DNA of 64,000 bases from the NCBI GenBank assembly GCA_001692895.1, contig KV748181.1, positions 1,927,640 to 1,991,639 on the forward strand, read 5' to 3'. The position numbers were made by a program, and so were the translations under genes. This document shows positions 61,686 to 64,000 of the stretch, piece by piece (positions within the stretch are counted from its first letter, which is position 1; each line of letters begins with the position of its first letter). Origin of the DNA: Cenococcum geophilum 1.58. Lineage: Eukaryota > Ascomycota > Dothideomycetes > Gloniales > Gloniaceae. The notes below the pieces were generated by a model, which was not told the DNA's origin, searched no databases, and worked only from the letters and a program-made list of their open reading frames with translations.

Positions 61686-62762
61686 TCACCCTCTCAGAGG
61701 CAAAATATGCTGAACCAGACTCATCTGTCTACACAGCGGACACTCAGGTTTCTCACGACACCAGTCGCCAATACATGTCCAACAGAAAACATGCCCGCAT
61801 GTCGTAACACTCGGATCCTTCATCTCCTCCAGACATAATGTACACTTTCTCTGCTGCGTTCCCGATATCCAACCCATAGTCTCTTCATTATTCAGATTAT
61901 ACCGAGGTCGGTCTAGTACGGGGGTATGCGTGATCCTCTGCAGACTTTCGAGGCTACGTTCCGCGTATTGCGCCCCGCCTTCGAACAGCAACGCATTATT
62001 ACTACTGTAAGCCTCCGAGTTCAATGATACCTCAACACCATGATCCAGCACGGCATTGCTGCCGACCGCCGAGCCGACATTCGCGACGCTGACGGTGTTT
62101 TGGAGGTGCAAGTAGCCCTGCACTGCCATCTGGAGGACAAGGAGGACGCCGAGCACCTCGTAGCCTACGCGCTGCTCGCTTTCCTCCACTTTCCGCGTGA
62201 ATATATAGCGTAGGCCCCATAGGCGCTTGCCCAGGTGGTAGTAGGCACCGGAGAAGTAGAAGGCTGCCAGACTGATGGCGTAAATGGGGGAGGGCGAGGT
62301 AATTGTGTCGAGGTTCGAGAGGAGGTACGATTGAAAGCTGCGGGCAAGGGAAGATTTGTTGTCTTTCCTCTTTCGTAGATTTGATTCTAGCTTCATACGC
62401 ACGCGCCGTCGGAAGGCCGGTAGCATGCGATTCAGCGAGTAAGGAAGCAGGATTGTGGATAGGATGTAGCCAGCGCGGCGCTGGAGGGAGGGGAGGCGGA
62501 GGGTATCATCCTCTACCTGGACAATGTCACAGTATTCTTCCCCCAATGTGCGATTGCCAACGAATGTGGTGAGACCAAGGTAAAGTAACTCGGAAAAGGT
62601 GTGCGCTTCGGATGTGTATGTGTGGGCGAAACGCGCTCCATAGAGCTTGCGGAGGATGTTGGAGAGTTGTTCAAGAAGGATGCCTTGAAAGTAGGCGTCT
62701 TTCTGGTGGGAGCGAATAATATCGGGGGAGGCGGCGAAGGGGTATTGATACGTTTCACCCAT
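61686..62762 (-). CDS. PEX10: peroxisome biogenesis RING protein Pex10
   Basis: RING-finger E3 of the peroxisomal Pex2-Pex10-Pex12 complex, ubiquitinating the import receptor Pex5. Single exon of 358 residues from the ATG at 62762 (MGETYQYPFAASPDIIRSHQ); the frame upstream opens only with TTG. The N-terminal Pex2/Pex12 domain shows HQKDAYFQGILLEQLSNILR, GLTTFVGNRTLGEEYCDI and RRAGYILSTILLPYSLN, then two hydrophobic segments (PIYAISLAAFYFSGAYYHLG and GYEVLGVLLVLQMAVQGYL). The C-terminal RING at about 305-345 reads CTLCLEEMKDPSVTTCGHVF then CWTCIGDWCREKPECPLCR, a complete C3HC4 set. The spacing and length match fungal Pex10. A 44-base inverted repeat lies upstream at 62916-63168. Confidence 0.95.
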   Translation of the reverse strand: MGETYQYPFAASPDIIRSHQKDAYFQGILLEQLSNILRKLYGARFAHTYTSEAHTFSELLYLGLTTFVGNRTLGEEYCDIVQVEDDTLRLPSLQRRAGYILSTILLPYSLNRMLPAFRRRVRMKLESNLRKRKDNKSSLARSFQSYLLSNLDTITSPSPIYAISLAAFYFSGAYYHLGKRLWGLRYIFTRKVEESEQRVGYEVLGVLLVLQMAVQGYLHLQNTVSVANVGSAVGSNAVLDHGVEVSLNSEAYSSNNALLFEGGAQYAERSLESLQRITHTPVLDRPRYNLNNEETMGWISGTQQRKCTLCLEEMKDPSVTTCGHVFCWTCIGDWCREKPECPLCRQMSLVQHILPLRG

Positions 62763-62915
62763 GCTAAAAGTAGAGAGAGACAGAGTAAGGGTTAGAGTGA
62801 GGGTAGTATTTCTTCGAAAACTATGAAGCTGCCGGAGGTTCAGATGAGAGGATAGGGCCAAGAAATCAGACCTCGGCTCTCGCTTAAGCGGTAGCAGATC
62901 TCTTTCTGTACTCCC

Positions 62916-63168
62916 ACTCTTCAGCGCCGATAAAAGCGGCGGAATAACGGCACGGGCCACAAACACCAAAACACCCCCTAAACAATTACAACAAACAACA
63001 ATACGCGCACCAAAACACTCCCAAGATTGCCGGCGTGTAAATGGGCAGATAACACAGTATTGAGCATAAATTGAGCGTTTAATTGTATATAGAAATCAAG
63101 GTATGGCCGAAAATCTAGTATTTATGGCCCGTGCCGTTATTCCGCCGCTTTTATCGGCGCCGAAGAGT
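62916..63168. repeat. inverted repeat with 44-base arms upstream of PEX10
   Basis: Arm 1 (62916-62959) contains GCCGATAAAAGCGGCGGAAT and AACGGCACGGGCCA; arm 2 (63125-63168) is its reverse complement with a single mismatch (CTTCAGC against CTTCGGC). 165 bases lie between them. The arms have no coding role and the sequence outside them differs, so this is either a small inverted duplication or the remains of an element. Confidence 0.85.
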
Positions 63169-63577
63169 CCCAGTTTCTAGGTGCGAAGAACTAATCGCAC
63201 GGAAATATCACAACAGATATCCAGTTCAAATTATGGCAGAGGTTGCCAAGGACAGTGGAAGACGCCGCGGATGTTCAAGAAGCTTCCCGATAAGCAGCAG
63301 AATTGAACACAAAGCACTCCCCTATCTTACAATATAGGTAGTTTGGGTTTTCTTGAAGTCAACTTGAGTGAGCCTACAAGCCTTCTAAGGCCTATGAAAT
63401 ATCCGCGCACCCGGCTGGCTCTAGATATACAATAATCCGCACCATCCATCACCCGGCACACACCTCAGGAGATGACGGCAGAAGAATTGATTGCCTCAGT
63501 GAGACCGAGAGAAGTTGAGGAAATGCCTCGCGGCATTCAGCTCTATGAGGACAGGCCAACACTCGCGGAGGCAGTCT

Positions 63578-63601
63578 GTGCTCCTCATTTGAGGAGCACA
63601 G
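63578..63601. repeat. perfect 11-bp hairpin
   Basis: TGTGCTCCTCA and TGAGGAGCACA separated by TT, a perfect palindrome. No U tract follows, and a terminator reading would make no sense in a fungal nucleus; possibly cruciform or chance. Confidence 0.7.
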
Positions 63602-64000
63602 GAGAGTCATTTCAAGAGCTAGAGCGTTGGACGAAAACCGTTTCAGGGCTTGGTGGCCATCAGCGCAAGACAACGCTTTGGCCCTGGGACTAAATCTCAG
63701 AGGCGATGATAAAATAATATCCGCCGTTCTCTTCGGTCATAGTGTCATTCTATGCTCTGATCCAGGTAGGCTTCGTGTTCTTCCGCCGTGACCACCTCGA
63801 TCTCCTACTAATTACGCTCTACAGACTCAGAACCCCCTTGTTCATATCTTGTGGAAATCATATCAGCCATCATAATGGAGCGCGAATATTGGATCTCACT
63901 AGAGACTCGGATTTCGAAACCAAGCCCACATACACTCATAATAGCCAACAACAGACAGACTTCAGAGTGCTTCGTGGATTTACTCATTCAGCTTACAGTT

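Larger units (their letters stand above)
62763..64000. other. PEX10 upstream region, no further gene
   Basis: 1.2 kb. It holds the inverted repeat at 62916-63168 and a small hairpin at 63578-63601. The frame at 63472-63693 (73 residues, ATG start) has no recognisable domain or flanking exon. The sequence runs off the window. Confidence 0.4.

Noticed and set aside
63578-63601. Rho-independent terminator
   Set aside because: A perfect hairpin but without a T tract, and the context is a fungal nucleus.
63472-63693. 73-residue ATG frame near the window end
   Set aside because: No similarity that I can recognise; contains a perfect hairpin and has no supporting exon.

Overview
The window is nuclear DNA from a filamentous ascomycete (Pezizomycotina; Leotiomycetes is my guess, from gene style only). 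Genes are split by short introns, mostly 45-130 bases with GT..AG ends and CTRA(C/T)-type branch sites. Intergenic spacers are short, and the protein set is typical of moulds (chitin precursor synthesis, COMPASS, NuA4, peroxisome, P450s). No rRNA, tRNA, CRISPR or bacterial-type operon was seen.

Layout. 1-9.7 kb: GFA1, RIB4 and SET1, all on +. 10.7-20 kb: a 2EXR-type protein (-), UMP kinase (+), eIF3m (-) and the K-Cl cotransporter VHC1 (-). 20.7-32.2 kb: a vacuolar amino-acid transporter (+), a cytochrome P450 (+), the ribosome-biogenesis WD40 protein MAK11 (-) and the NuA4 scaffold EAF1 (+). 34.4-41.6 kb: ERD1 (+), FAP1/NF-X1 (-) and BIG1 (+). 41.6-48.8 kb is an accessory, AT-rich stretch with a 414-bp TA-flanked inverted-repeat element, a coiled-coil gene of unknown role, a nested pair of inverted-repeat elements and a 428-bp fold-back element. 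48.8-56.1 kb: a secreted beta-propeller protein (+), ILM1 (-, three small exons), a membrane dipeptidase (+), a decayed coiled-coil gene and RAM2 (+). 56.2-62.8 kb: an L-serine/threonine dehydratase (-), a P450 with one coding lesion (-), an F-box-like protein (+) and PEX10 (-). The last 1.2 kb has no gene I can support.

Most genes are single-copy housekeeping genes with no common pathway. Neighbours are related mainly by shared divergent spacers (MAK11/EAF1, FAP1/BIG1, ILM1/dipeptidase, VHC1/transporter). The two P450s are about 32 kb apart and have no backbone enzyme beside them, so I do not call a biosynthetic cluster. I did not find a clearly new multi-gene system. The most informative signals are the nested element with its empty site kept in the other arm, the inverted duplication upstream of PEX10, the P450 lesion, and several gene models that a simple ORF scan would get wrong (GFA1, ILM1, UMP kinase). 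Exon borders were worked out by hand from splice signals, and every spliced model given has a length divisible by three.
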